In this document: positions 23,836 to 32,217 of the stretch, piece by piece | Layout of the letters: each line of letters begins with the position of its first letter | Numbering within the stretch: the stretch's first letter is position 1 | Origin: Methanobacterium sp. | GTDB lineage: Archaea > Methanobacteriota > Methanobacteria > Methanobacteriales > Methanobacteriaceae | DNA length: 37,081 nucleotides | Reading direction: 5' to 3' | Assembly (NCBI GenBank): GCA_030017655.1 | Contig: JASEIM010000022.1 | Location: 1-37,081 of the forward strand | Notes under the pieces: model-generated | What the model was told of the DNA's origin: nothing | Databases searched by the model: none | What the model saw: the letters and a program-made list of their open reading frames with translations, nothing else | Program-made: the position numbers and the translations under genes

Positions 23836-24519
23836 GTGAGAAATATAAACCCCATACCAGTAGAATCTCCATTAAAAGGGGAATGGATGGTCTTAAACAG
23901 CCCTGGCACTAAAGTTCCAAGTCACGGCACGGATTTTCTTGCAGTAACCTATGCTTTCGATCTTTTACAGGTTAATTGGAACCAAAACCCCCTTAAATTC
24001 TACAAAAAAAGCGTTTTAAGTTATTTTTTAGGCAGAGTGCATTTAAGTGATTGTTACTGCTACGGAAAACCTATTTATGCACCTATTTCCGGCACTGTGG
24101 TTGAAGCCCTTGACGGATACCCTGAACGCGACCCAGTTCAGCCCTTCCGCGATATTTCAGTCGCTTTTAAGAATGCATGGTTTTTTAATCCAAAAAAGCA
24201 GAGCATTCAGGATGTTGCGGGCAATTTTGTTATTATTCAGGGGAATGATGCCTGTGCAGTTCTTGTGCATATGAAAAAGGATTCTGTAAAAGTAAAAAAG
24301 GGCGATGAAATTAAATCTGGAGATTTAGTTGGGAATATCGGCCATTCCGGTAATTCAACAGCACCCCATCTTCATTTTCATCTCATGGATAGTCCTGATC
24401 CCCTCTTTGCTAAAGGTGTCCCCTGCTGTTTTAGGGAATATGAATTATATCTTAATGGTGGCTGGATTAAAATAGATAATGGAATACCAAAAAATAAGGA
24501 TAGAATTCGTTTTGAATAA
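23836..24519 (+). CDS. M23-type (LytM-like) metallopeptidase domain protein
   Basis: 227 residues. Zn-ligand candidates are His30 and Asp42 (SHGTDFLAVTYAFD) and the C-terminal HLHFH (His178, His180, His182). The barrel core is also visible: GKPIYAPISGTVVEA, GNFVIIQG, AVLVHMKKDSVKVKKGDEI, VGNIGHSGNSTAPHLHFHL. M23 enzymes cut peptide bonds in bacterial cell-wall peptidoglycan. There is no signal peptide, and this host should have pseudomurein or no such substrate, so the target is unclear. GTG is the first possible start after an in-frame stop and has no good SD; ATG at 23887 is an alternative but would cut the conserved GEW segment. Confidence 0.8.
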   Translation: MRNINPIPVESPLKGEWMVLNSPGTKVPSHGTDFLAVTYAFDLLQVNWNQNPLKFYKKSVLSYFLGRVHLSDCYCYGKPIYAPISGTVVEALDGYPERDPVQPFRDISVAFKNAWFFNPKKQSIQDVAGNFVIIQGNDACAVLVHMKKDSVKVKKGDEIKSGDLVGNIGHSGNSTAPHLHFHLMDSPDPLFAKGVPCCFREYELYLNGGWIKIDNGIPKNKDRIRFE

Positions 24520-24951
24520 TTTAATAATCTACTTCTATATTTTATTTGTACAAAGGATTTGTATTTTCAAAAATTTTCTGTTATAATCACGTTATAATGA
24601 TTTAAACTCATATTTAAAATAGAATATGTATTTTAAAATATCCTTATCGCATAATATAGAAATACATAGAAATTTATAACCAAAATGGAATACATATCCA
24701 TATAATAAAAAATATAGAATTCATGATTCACTTGAATCGCACCTATAAAGGTATAAATAGAAAAAAGCCAAAAATTATTTGTTGATTAGCATAAAATCAA
24801 ATTTTAAGGCATAAAGGAGGCTTAAAGAGTGCCGCTTCTGGGAAATATGAAATTTATCAATTTTGCAGTTAAAGATCTGCATTATCAGTAAAACACAATA
24901 AGTATAATTATTATATTATTAGCAGAAGTTATGATTCTTGAGGTTTTTTAT
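24520..24951. other. Promoter region with leader ORF upstream of PAS kinase
   Basis: Mostly AT-rich spacer. GATTC-ACTT-GAATC (24725-24738) sits just before two TATA-like boxes (TATAAAGG at 24744, TATAAATA at 24752). About 60 bp on, an AGGAGG SD (24815-24820) precedes a 20-codon GTG ORF (listed separately). Nothing else is recognisable. Confidence 0.5.
24829..24891 (+). CDS. Possible 20-codon leader peptide or gene remnant
   Basis: GTG start 8 nt after a full AGGAGG SD, encoding MPLLGNMKFINFAVKDLHYQ and TAA. It has a plausible promoter (TATAAATA, 24752-24759) and ends 60 bp before the kinase start. It could be a leader peptide. Alternatively, MKFINFAVKDL resembles the first strand of VOC/glyoxalase-fold proteins, so it may be the stump of a lost gene. 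Confidence 0.35.
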   Translation: MPLLGNMKFINFAVKDLHYQ

Positions 24952-26958
24952 ATGGATTATCCGGACAAAATAGCCGAAGAGATATTCTCCAACACCCATT
25001 TCATGATAGCTTATATGGATAAAGAATTTAATTTTATCAGGGTGAACAAAGCTTATGCAGAGGCTAACGGGAAAAATTCTGAATATTTCATAAATAAAAA
25101 CCATTTTGAATTATTTCCAAATCTCGAAAATGAAAGAATATTTAAGAATGTTGTGGAGACTGGCGAATCATATAGTGCTTATGCCCGGCCTTTTGAACAC
25201 CCATATTTAGGCCTTACTTACTGGGATTGGGATTTACAACCCATAAAAGATGCTGCTGGAAAAGTTGAAAATTTAATTTTAAGTTTAATCAATGTAACGC
25301 CCTATAAATTTGATGAAAAGCGCTTTAAAAGAGATCAAAGCAGGGAACTTGAAAAACTGGTTGAAGAACGTGCCAGAGATTTAGAAAATGAGATCAATGA
25401 GCATAAAAAAGTAGCTGAAAAATTAAGAGAGAGTGAAAACCGATACCATAGTTTATTTGAGGATAACCATGCTACAATGCTGTTTATAGATCCAGATACT
25501 GGGGACATTGTTGATGCTAATCCTGCTGCAAGCTCATTTTACGGCTATGATATAGAAGAATTAAAAAAAATGAAAATTACAGATATTAACGTGCTAACAG
25601 AGGAAGAAGTCTTTAATGAAATACAAAAAGCACGAATCAAGAAAAAGAATTATTTTTCATTTAAACATCGTTTAGCCAGTGGAGAAATTCACAATGTGGA
25701 TACATACAGCGGCCCCATAACATTTAGTGGTAGAAATATCCTTTATTCTATTGTTCATGATGTTACAGAACGTGAAAAAGCTCAAAAAGCTCTTCAAATG
25801 GAACGTGAACTTTTAGGAACCATAATTGATGCAATACCTGTAATGATTACTATCTATACACCTTCAGTGGAGAATATTCAGGTGAATAAGGCCTTTGAGA
25901 AAATAACTGGCTGGAGTAATGAAGAAATTCAAGAACTGGACATTATGAAAGCAGTTTATCCTGATCCAGACTACCGGCAGGAAGTTGCTGAATTTATGAA
26001 TTCCATATCTGGATGGAAAGACATCAAAATGACCATCAAAGATGGTTCAAAAATAGCATCATCATGGGCAAATGTTCCTATTCCAGACGGCCGTCAAGTA
26101 GGGATAGGTATTGATATCAGTCAGAGAAAGCAAATGGAAAAAGAATTAAGAGAAGCCCGTGATAAACTTGAAGAAAAGGTTCAAGAGCGGACGATTGAAC
26201 TTGAAGAAGCTTATGAAGCCCTGAAAGAAAATGAAATGCAGCTTAAAGATCTGGTGGCTGATCTGGAGCGTTCCAACGAAGAGCTACGTAGTTTTGCTTA
26301 TATTACTAGTCACGATTTGCAGGAGCCGCTTAGAACTATGGCCAGTTTTTCACAACTTCTGGAAAGGCGTTATAAAGGACGGCTGGATAGTGATGCCGAC
26401 GAGTTTCTGGATTTCATTATAAACGCCGCAGTTAGAATGAAAGAGATGATTCAAGGATTACTGGATTATTCACGTGTTGAAAGGGAAGGAAAAGAATTTA
26501 TAAAGACAGATATGAATTTAAAACTTGAAAAAGCCGTTTCTAACCTTAGATCCGCTATTGATGAATCCAGTGCCATAATTACCCATGATGACCTCCCAAA
26601 GGTTTTTGCAGAACCTGATCAGATGGTTAGAGTGTTCCAGAACATTATAGGTAATGCAATCAAATTTAGAAAGGCAGATGAACAGCTTAAAATTCATATT
26701 TCAGTCAGAATAGATAAAAAGAGGAGAGAATGGATATTTTCAGTATCTGATAATGGGATAGGGATGGAAGAAAAATACGCCGACAGAATATTCGAAGTTT
26801 TCAAGCGTTTGCACACAGTTGATAAATATGAAGGGGCAGGAATTGGTTTAGCTATTGTTAAAAGGATAATTGATGCTCATGGCGGGTATATCTGGGTTGA
26901 ATCCAAACTAGGCAAAGGATCCACTTTTTACTTTACTATACCATTTAAACAGAGTTAA
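24952..26958 (+). CDS. PAS-PAS-PAS sensor histidine kinase
   Basis: 668 residues from ATG 24952. An ATG at 24931 is in frame, but the SD TTGAGGT (24938-24944) is correctly placed only for 24952 (MDYPDKIAEE). Domains: PAS (~5-115), coiled coil (~125-165), PAS (~165-275; RYHSLFEDNHATMLFIDPDT), PAS (~285-385), long coiled coil (~385-440), DHp with the His in YITSHDLQEPLR (~455), HATPase_c (NIIGNAIKF, DNGIGM, GAGIGLAIVKR). No TM helix or receiver. The kinase core is closely similar to that of the 1046-residue kinase encoded at 10912-14052, so the two are paralogues with swapped sensor parts. Partner regulator not in the window. Confidence 0.92.
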   Translation: MDYPDKIAEEIFSNTHFMIAYMDKEFNFIRVNKAYAEANGKNSEYFINKNHFELFPNLENERIFKNVVETGESYSAYARPFEHPYLGLTYWDWDLQPIKDAAGKVENLILSLINVTPYKFDEKRFKRDQSRELEKLVEERARDLENEINEHKKVAEKLRESENRYHSLFEDNHATMLFIDPDTGDIVDANPAASSFYGYDIEELKKMKITDINVLTEEEVFNEIQKARIKKKNYFSFKHRLASGEIHNVDTYSGPITFSGRNILYSIVHDVTEREKAQKALQMERELLGTIIDAIPVMITIYTPSVENIQVNKAFEKITGWSNEEIQELDIMKAVYPDPDYRQEVAEFMNSISGWKDIKMTIKDGSKIASSWANVPIPDGRQVGIGIDISQRKQMEKELREARDKLEEKVQERTIELEEAYEALKENEMQLKDLVADLERSNEELRSFAYITSHDLQEPLRTMASFSQLLERRYKGRLDSDADEFLDFIINAAVRMKEMIQGLLDYSRVEREGKEFIKTDMNLKLEKAVSNLRSAIDESSAIITHDDLPKVFAEPDQMVRVFQNIIGNAIKFRKADEQLKIHISVRIDKKRREWIFSVSDNGIGMEEKYADRIFEVFKRLHTVDKYEGAGIGLAIVKRIIDAHGGYIWVESKLGKGSTFYFTIPFKQS

Positions 26959-27027
26959 ATCCTCATATTAATTCCAGTTACATTTTTTTGAATTTTTTCT
27001 TTAAATAACAATTTTTTTAGATGGATT

Positions 27028-27738
27028 TTAATTTATTAATTCCCCAATCTCGTCAGCTACTTTCCAGTGCTTGCCTTTCTTTTCATTTCTCCGTATTAAC
27101 CATATCCCAATCGCTGCTCCGACTATACCCCCAGCAGTATCTGTGAAGAAGTCATTCATAGTATCATCCAGAGGATCCTGTGTTGGCGAACCCTGCATTT
27201 GAGTGTTACCTGTAATCTTCCCCAGAGGACCATCAGATAAGTACGTATCATAAGTATATTCTCCCATTTCAAGTATAGCCCCAAAACCAATGGTCATAAT
27301 TATAATAACAAATGCCATAACACCATATGATGCTTTAAGCTTACCATAGAAGTACATAGTATAAACAACCATCATACCAATTAATGCAATATATAATGGC
27401 AGCATAAAATGCATGAAATTATCATAATGTGGGAGTTTAACATATAATCCGAGCGCATCCCCACCAACAAGCTCAAAAAGCACCATTGCCAGTAATAAAA
27501 GCTCAATTTCTACTGGTAGTGCACGTATCCTACCTTTTGTGAAGAATGCGGGTGCATTGATTATTGCAAGCGCTATCAGAATCAATAAACCGAATATTCT
27601 TTCAGCACCGTTTGCACCGCCGAAAATCAAAATATAAACACCAGAAATTAAAAGAAAAATCCTTAATATTCGAAGCAAATTCCTCTGGAGAGGGCTCATA
27701 TCTTCCTGATCTGGATTTAAAAAACTCATTGTTATCAC
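27028..27738 (-). CDS. Multi-pass membrane protein, DUF2238/YjdF-like
   Basis: 236 residues with about six TM segments (roughly 24-42, 47-62, 76-92, 110-132, 140-162, 205-225). The pattern HYDNFMHFMLP, then GAILEMGEYTYD, then DPLDDTMNDFFTDTAGGIVGA (conserved His, Glu and Asp in or beside membrane helices) resembles the DUF2238 family, whose role is unknown. It runs convergent with the PAS kinase and is alone on the minus strand. No good SD is visible before the ATG. A TATA-like run lies near 27795. Confidence 0.7.
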   Translation of the reverse strand: MITMSFLNPDQEDMSPLQRNLLRILRIFLLISGVYILIFGGANGAERIFGLLILIALAIINAPAFFTKGRIRALPVEIELLLLAMVLFELVGGDALGLYVKLPHYDNFMHFMLPLYIALIGMMVVYTMYFYGKLKASYGVMAFVIIIMTIGFGAILEMGEYTYDTYLSDGPLGKITGNTQMQGSPTQDPLDDTMNDFFTDTAGGIVGAAIGIWLIRRNEKKGKHWKVADEIGELIN

Positions 27739-28260
27739 CCGATAATGTATTCTATAATTTAATAGAATTTTACTGATTAATGGTTTTAGATGTATTATAT
27801 AAATAATTTGTTGTATTTTAGAACTTCAATTTAAAATCTTCATATTTTAATATACAATCAGAATCTAAATAACTATAGTTTACGTTTTTACATGTCTAAA
27901 AACCCTTAAACCAAATTTATACATTTAAAAATTAATATTTATATAAATTTCAATGATTTATGAAAGTTTTCCAGTTTATTTTACTTTTTAGATTTTTATC
28001 CTGAATTACAAGAGTATATGCTCTTTAATAATTTTTAGTAAAATATAATACCTAATATTATCAAACATAGTTATATTAGAATTAAAGAGTTGCTGGATAC
28101 TTAAAAATGAGAGGTTGAAAAAACCCGTCAAAACTTCAAAAATTCTACGAATTTTTGATAGCTTAGGTTTTTGAACCACAAATTTTTTAAAAATTTTGAG
28201 GTTGAAGAAAATCTACGATTTTCTGAACCACAATAATATAAAATTATTGAGGTGGTAATA
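27739..28260. other. Intergenic region with hairpin cluster
   Basis: 27739-28130 is AT-rich promoter-like DNA for the two divergent genes with no ORF. 28137-28253 contains four successive hairpins, described as a repeat. A minus-strand ORF crossing this region into the DUF308 gene is a shadow. Confidence 0.55.
28137..28253 (+). repeat. Four back-to-back hairpins upstream of DUF308 gene
   Basis: Hairpins: 28137-28157 (CAAAAATTC-TAC-GAATTTTTG), 28174-28203 (AACCACAAA.../...TTTTGAGGTT), 28207-28223 (GAAAATC-TAC-GATTTTC) and 28227-28253 (ACCACAATAAT.../ATTATTGAGGT). The third and fourth are preceded by TTGAAG and TGAACCACAA, which recur after the second glutamine synthetase gene. The 3' arm of the last hairpin contains the SD of the next gene. 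Confidence 0.65.
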
Positions 28261-28740
28261 TTGCAGAAGATGATAAGTGCATTGATTTTTATTATTCTTG
28301 GTCTGATAGTTCTGGCTTTTCCCCTTTTAGGAGTTATACCCCTTAGCATTTTAACTGGTTTTTCAGTGCTATTTTTGGGTATAGGTCTGTTACTAACCGG
28401 GATATCATTCATAGGTGAAAACGCAGTTATGGGTATTATCGATGTGATTTTAGGGATACTTGCCCTGATTCTCGGTCTTGGATTTATTTTCAACCCTGCT
28501 CTGTTCAGTTTTGTAGCTGGTTTATTTGTATTTATTGCAGGTATATTCCTGATAATAGCAGGTATTTTTGATACAGTGAATAAAGCCGGTGGAACCAGAT
28601 GGTTAGGCATATTAAATTTAGTATTAGGTATTATTTATCTAATAGTTGCTATCTTTATAGCAAATCCACTAGTTTTAGGGGTATTAATTGGTTTATGGCT
28701 TTTAATTGTTGGAATATTGATGTTATTCCAGAAAGATTAA
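28261..28740 (+). CDS. DUF308 (HdeD-like) membrane protein
   Basis: About 159 residues with six short TM helices full of Gly and small residues (ALIFIILGLIVLAFPLLGVI, ILTGFSVLFLGIGLLLTGIS, GVLIGLWLLIVGILMLF). This is the DUF308 pattern of tandem two-helix repeats (GxxxLxxGIxxI). HdeD in bacteria is linked to acid resistance; in methanogens the role is unknown. I chose TTG 28261 because the SD GAGGTGG (28249-28255) is 5 nt before it; GTG 28252 lies inside that SD, and ATG 28270 is 14 nt away. Confidence 0.75.
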   Translation: MQKMISALIFIILGLIVLAFPLLGVIPLSILTGFSVLFLGIGLLLTGISFIGENAVMGIIDVILGILALILGLGFIFNPALFSFVAGLFVFIAGIFLIIAGIFDTVNKAGGTRWLGILNLVLGIIYLIVAIFIANPLVLGVLIGLWLLIVGILMLFQKD

Positions 28741-28936
28741 AACCAATTCAGCAACTCTTTTTTTAAATATATTTAAAATTTAATTTTTTATTAAATGCTT
28801 TAACTTAGTTATTATTACTCAGTATACTGAATTCAAAATGTTATATTAGAAATGTTTAAAGGATATAGGTAGATTTATTAATTTAAAGAAATAATTAGCA
28901 AGTAAGATCAAAAATTATGTTTAAAGGTGAAAAAAA

Positions 28937-29827
28937 ATGAACTGTCCAAATTGCGGAGAAGAAATTGGAGATGCTAAATTTTGCCCCAGTTGTGGGGAGA
29001 AAGTTGAAGAAGTTTCCGCTCAGAAATACTGTCCAGACTGTAACATAGAAGTTGGTGAGGCTAATTTTTGCCCTGACTGCGGCGGTAAAACAGAGCCAAT
29101 TCCAGAAGATGTTTATGAAGAACCTACCTATACTACCAGTAAATACACAATACAGGAATTTTTAGATAAAACTGCTGAAAAAGTGGTTGGAGAAGAAGTT
29201 TTCGAACTTGAAAATCCCTATCTGCTGGATATCAACTTAAATGGGAAAGTATGGACCAAATGGGGGGCTATGGTAGCATACACTGGTGATGTTAAATTTA
29301 AAAAACAGAGCTCCCTTGAGGGTGGTATCAGCAAATTCGTGATGAAGAAAGTAAGCGGTGAAAGCAGTAAACTCATGTCAGCAAAAGGACAGGGACATGT
29401 ATATCTTGCTGATAACGGAAAGAAAATCACCATTTTAAATATGGAAGGCAATAGATTATACGTTAACGGGAACGACATCCTTGCATTTGAAGAAACCATT
29501 GATTGGGATATAAAAATGATGTCTGGTGCAGGTGCAATGCAGGGAGGCCTTTTCAATATGAGGCTTGAAGGATATGGGATGATTGCAATAACAACTCACT
29601 ACACCCCAATAACACTTGCAGTAACTCCAGACCGACCTGTTTTCACAGATCCTAACGCTACTGTGGCCTGGTCTGATGGTTTATCCATTGACTATAAAAC
29701 AGACGTTAATTTAGGTACTTTATTCGGCCGTGGAAGTGGTGAAACATTCCAAATGGCATTTAGAGGAAATGGTTTTGTAATTGTTCAGCCTTTCGAAGAG
29801 ATCGCTGGCGGTTACGGTCAAATATAA
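28937..29827 (+). CDS. Double zinc-ribbon AIM24 family protein
   Basis: 296 residues. Two zinc ribbons occupy residues 1-~53: CPNCGEEIGDAKFCPSCG and CPDCNIEVGEANFCPDCG. A linker (~55-75) precedes an AIM24/TIGR00266-type beta-roll domain (~75-285; LDINLNGKVWTKWGAMVAYTGDVKF, GQGHVYLADNGKKITIL, YVNGNDILAFE, FRGNGFVIVQPFEE). AIM24 was named for a yeast mitochondrial protein; prokaryotic members are of unknown function, possibly envelope or membrane stress. AGGTGA SD before the ATG; monocistronic by context. Confidence 0.88.
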   Translation: MNCPNCGEEIGDAKFCPSCGEKVEEVSAQKYCPDCNIEVGEANFCPDCGGKTEPIPEDVYEEPTYTTSKYTIQEFLDKTAEKVVGEEVFELENPYLLDINLNGKVWTKWGAMVAYTGDVKFKKQSSLEGGISKFVMKKVSGESSKLMSAKGQGHVYLADNGKKITILNMEGNRLYVNGNDILAFEETIDWDIKMMSGAGAMQGGLFNMRLEGYGMIAITTHYTPITLAVTPDRPVFTDPNATVAWSDGLSIDYKTDVNLGTLFGRGSGETFQMAFRGNGFVIVQPFEEIAGGYGQI

Positions 29828-29841
29828 AAAAAAATAAATTA

Positions 29842-29862
29842 TATGGGATTTTAAATCCCATA
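29842..29862. terminator. Palindrome after AIM24 gene
   Basis: TATGGGATTT and AAATCCCATA are exact inverted arms separated by one base, 15 bp after the stop codon. A hairpin terminator is possible, though the T-rich run is on the opposite strand side. Confidence 0.4.
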
Positions 29863-30003
29863 AAAACTATTTTAATAGTATCTAACTTCATTTAATTACT
29901 AATTTTACTAAAATAATTTTCAGACATTATGGAGAAAAATATTTAAGGATATCACCAAAAAACAAATACTGATTTTTTCAATTCACAAAAAAAGAGGATT
30001 TCA

Positions 30004-31059
30004 ATGATAAACATATATGAACGCTCCCTTGCCGGAAAAATTACCAGAGAAGATGCTCTAAAACTCTTGGACTCAAATCCATTTCAGCTTTTTGATTTAG
30101 CGGACAGACTACGTAAAGAGATTGTCGGCGATGAAGTTACCTTTGTTACAAACAGGAACATAGATATAACAGATCGCTGCATGATTGGATGTGCATTCTG
30201 CTCATTTAGAGACAGTATAGGATATGAAATGACAACCGAGGAAATATTACAGAGCATCAAAGAAGCAAAAGACATAGGAGCTACCGAAATCTGCTTATTT
30301 GGTGGAGTAATGCCACATATGACAGTAGAATACTATTGTGACCTTATAAGCACCATCAAATCTAATTATGATATTGAACTTCATGCTTTATCTCCTGTAG
30401 AAGTTTATCATGCGGCAAAATCATCGAATATGTCCATAAAAGAAGCATTAAAAGCTTTTAGATATACAGGACTGGATACAATGACCGGTGCATCAGCAGA
30501 AATTCTCATTGATGAAGTTAGAGCCATAATATGCCCTAAAAAAGTTTCCACTGCCCAATGGGTTGACATAATTAAAGAAGCCCATAAAACAGGCATTCCC
30601 ACCACATCCACCATCATGTACGGTACTGTAGAGACATGGGAGGATCGTATTGAACACCTATTTATTCTTCGCGATATACAGCGTGAAACCGGAGGATTCA
30701 CAGAATTAGTTCCCATGACTTTCCTGGGGGAGAATAACGAGACTGGAAATGAATCTGCAGGTGCAAGCGGTCTTGATGACCTGAAAATGCATGCAATTGC
30801 AAGGATAATCCTGGGCAGAGATATACCCAATATTCAGGCCTCATGGATAAAAATAGGAACCAGAATGGCTCAGATGGCATTATGCTGCGGGGCAAATGAC
30901 CTTGGAGGCACCATGATGGAGGACAAGATATCAATAGCTGCAGGATCATCCCACGGTGAATATTTATCACGAGGAGAGATAGCTTCAATTATAAAAGCGA
31001 TAGGACGTATCCCTGTAGAACGTACAACCACCTATAAACGTGTTAAGTTAAATGTATAA
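30004..31059 (+). CDS. cofH: FO synthase subunit 2 (radical SAM), CofH
   Basis: 351 residues. The radical SAM cluster motif CMIGCAFC (CxxxCxxC, ~residues 59-66) follows NRNIDITDR, the typical CofH context, whereas CofG has a different lead-in. ELHALSPVEVYHAAKSSNMS, ETGGFTELVPMTF and NDLGGTMMEDKISIAAGSSHG are conserved family stretches. With CofG and tyrosine-derived and diaminouracil substrates it makes FO (8-hydroxy-5-deazaflavin), the chromophore of coenzyme F420 used in methanogenesis. CofG is not in the window. GAGG SD before the ATG. It stands alone, with its own AT-rich promoter region (29864-29990). Confidence 0.9.
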   Translation: MINIYERSLAGKITREDALKLLDSNPFQLFDLADRLRKEIVGDEVTFVTNRNIDITDRCMIGCAFCSFRDSIGYEMTTEEILQSIKEAKDIGATEICLFGGVMPHMTVEYYCDLISTIKSNYDIELHALSPVEVYHAAKSSNMSIKEALKAFRYTGLDTMTGASAEILIDEVRAIICPKKVSTAQWVDIIKEAHKTGIPTTSTIMYGTVETWEDRIEHLFILRDIQRETGGFTELVPMTFLGENNETGNESAGASGLDDLKMHAIARIILGRDIPNIQASWIKIGTRMAQMALCCGANDLGGTMMEDKISIAAGSSHGEYLSRGEIASIIKAIGRIPVERTTTYKRVKLNV

Positions 31060-31102
31060 TCCCATAGCATATATCTGAAAGAAAATAGTTAAAAATACAG
31101 GA

Positions 31103-31116
31103 AGGCTTTTTATAAG
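31103..31116 (+). promoter_or_regulatory. TATA/BRE element upstream of ThiF-like gene
   Basis: AGGCTTTTTATAAG is identical over 14 bp to the element at 32161-32174 in front of the first glutamine synthetase gene. A second TATA-like box (TTTTATAC, 31147-31154) is closer to the gene, so which one is used is open. Confidence 0.4.
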
Positions 31117-31190
31117 CTTCAAAGTTAAATTAATTACATCTAAAAATTTTATACAATCATGATTACTATAAATTAAGGGAGAGCCTGAAA

Positions 31191-31943
31191 ATGCCAAAAC
31201 GATATGAAGGAATGGCTTACTGGGAAATTGTAAGCAGGCAAATGGGAGTTGTGACCAAATCAAAACAAGAAAGAATTAAGGATGCCAAAATCACTGTTAT
31301 CGGCTGTGGCGGAATTGGCGGTGCCACTACTGAAATGCTCATAAGGATGGGGATTGGAAACCTCAAAATAATTGATAAAGACACATTTAATGTATCTAAT
31401 ATTAACCGACAGCTCATGAGCAGCTTCTACAGTGTTGGAAAATCCAAAGTAAATACCACATATGAAATTCTAAAGTCAATAAACCCTTTTACAAATATTG
31501 AGGCAATTGAAGAAGAGGTAAATGAAAGTAATGTGGAGAGAATCATTGAAGGCAGCGATATTGTTATTGATGCCCTTGACAATCTCCTAACAAGAATTAT
31601 AGTAAGTAGAAGTGCAAGAGATTCAGGTATCCCCTTTATTCATGGAGCAATTCATGGAACAAAGGGTCAGATGAGTGTTTTCACAGAAGATACTCCCACC
31701 TATGAGGAACTGTTCAAATTACCTTCTCTTGGAAAAGATTTAACTGAAGATGTGATATCGGAAGTTAATGCTATGGGCGCTGAAGTGCCCCCTGTTATCG
31801 CCCCAATTCCAAATATTGTTGGCTGCTTACAGGCATTTGAAGCTTTTAAACTCATTACCCTGCAGGGAGAGCCTGTCATGGCGCCAGATGTTTTGATATT
31901 CGATCTTTTAGGTAAGGAACCATTTTCAACCGTCAGATTTTAA
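31191..31943 (+). CDS. ThiF/MoeB/HesA-family E1-like adenylyltransferase
   Basis: 250 residues. Nucleotide-binding GCGGIGGATTEML (~residues 38-50), DKDTFNVSNINRQLM (Asp and Arg for ATP/Mg), KVNTTYEILKSINP, and IDALDNLLTRIIVSRSA with the catalytic-Asp region. Family members adenylate the C-terminus of a ubiquitin-like sulfur carrier (ThiS/MoaD/SAMP). The paired zinc CxxC motifs of MoeB/ThiF are absent (only two scattered Cys in the protein), and the crossover-loop Cys is replaced by TPTYEELF, so it belongs to a HesA-like subtype. GGGAG SD 8 nt before ATG. Partner protein unknown. Confidence 0.85.
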   Translation: MPKRYEGMAYWEIVSRQMGVVTKSKQERIKDAKITVIGCGGIGGATTEMLIRMGIGNLKIIDKDTFNVSNINRQLMSSFYSVGKSKVNTTYEILKSINPFTNIEAIEEEVNESNVERIIEGSDIVIDALDNLLTRIIVSRSARDSGIPFIHGAIHGTKGQMSVFTEDTPTYEELFKLPSLGKDLTEDVISEVNAMGAEVPPVIAPIPNIVGCLQAFEAFKLITLQGEPVMAPDVLIFDLLGKEPFSTVRF

Positions 31944-32160
31944 TTTTTGTCTTGAAGAAATGTCTTGAACTTTATTCATGTTTATTCTGATAAACTGAAC
32001 TTTTTATTATGTTTTAATAGATTATATTGAACTTTTTTTAATGAATTCTTTTATTATATGGAAATGTTTTAATATTCAAAGAGTTATAGCTATAAACAGA
32101 TATAAATGATTGAGCCTTTAAGCAATATAATGATCTTAAATTATTATATTATGGTTCAAC

Positions 32161-32174
32161 AGGCTTTTTATAAG
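32161..32174 (+). promoter_or_regulatory. TATA/BRE element of first glutamine synthetase gene
   Basis: AGGCTTTTTATAAG places the start site near 32195, about 23 nt before the ATG, with SD GGGAG at 32205-32209. No GGAA-N6-TTCC operator is seen in the 270-bp gap (31944-32217), unlike the second gene. Confidence 0.5.
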
Positions 32175-32217
32175 ATTTAATTCATAAAAACTTTTTAAAG
32201 CCACGGGAGCTGAAAAA

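Noticed and set aside
23836..24519. Pseudomurein endoisopeptidase (viral lysin)
   Set aside because: Those are C71 cysteine peptidases; this protein has M23 zinc motifs and no pseudomurein-binding repeats.
28137..28253. Possible CRISPR array
   Set aside because: Repeats are hairpins of differing stems with no unique spacers of constant length, and no cas genes are present.
28128..28610. 160-codon minus-strand ORF rich in Pro, Ile, Asn
   Set aside because: It is a complementary shadow of the DUF308 gene, whose membrane-helix pattern and SD support the plus strand.
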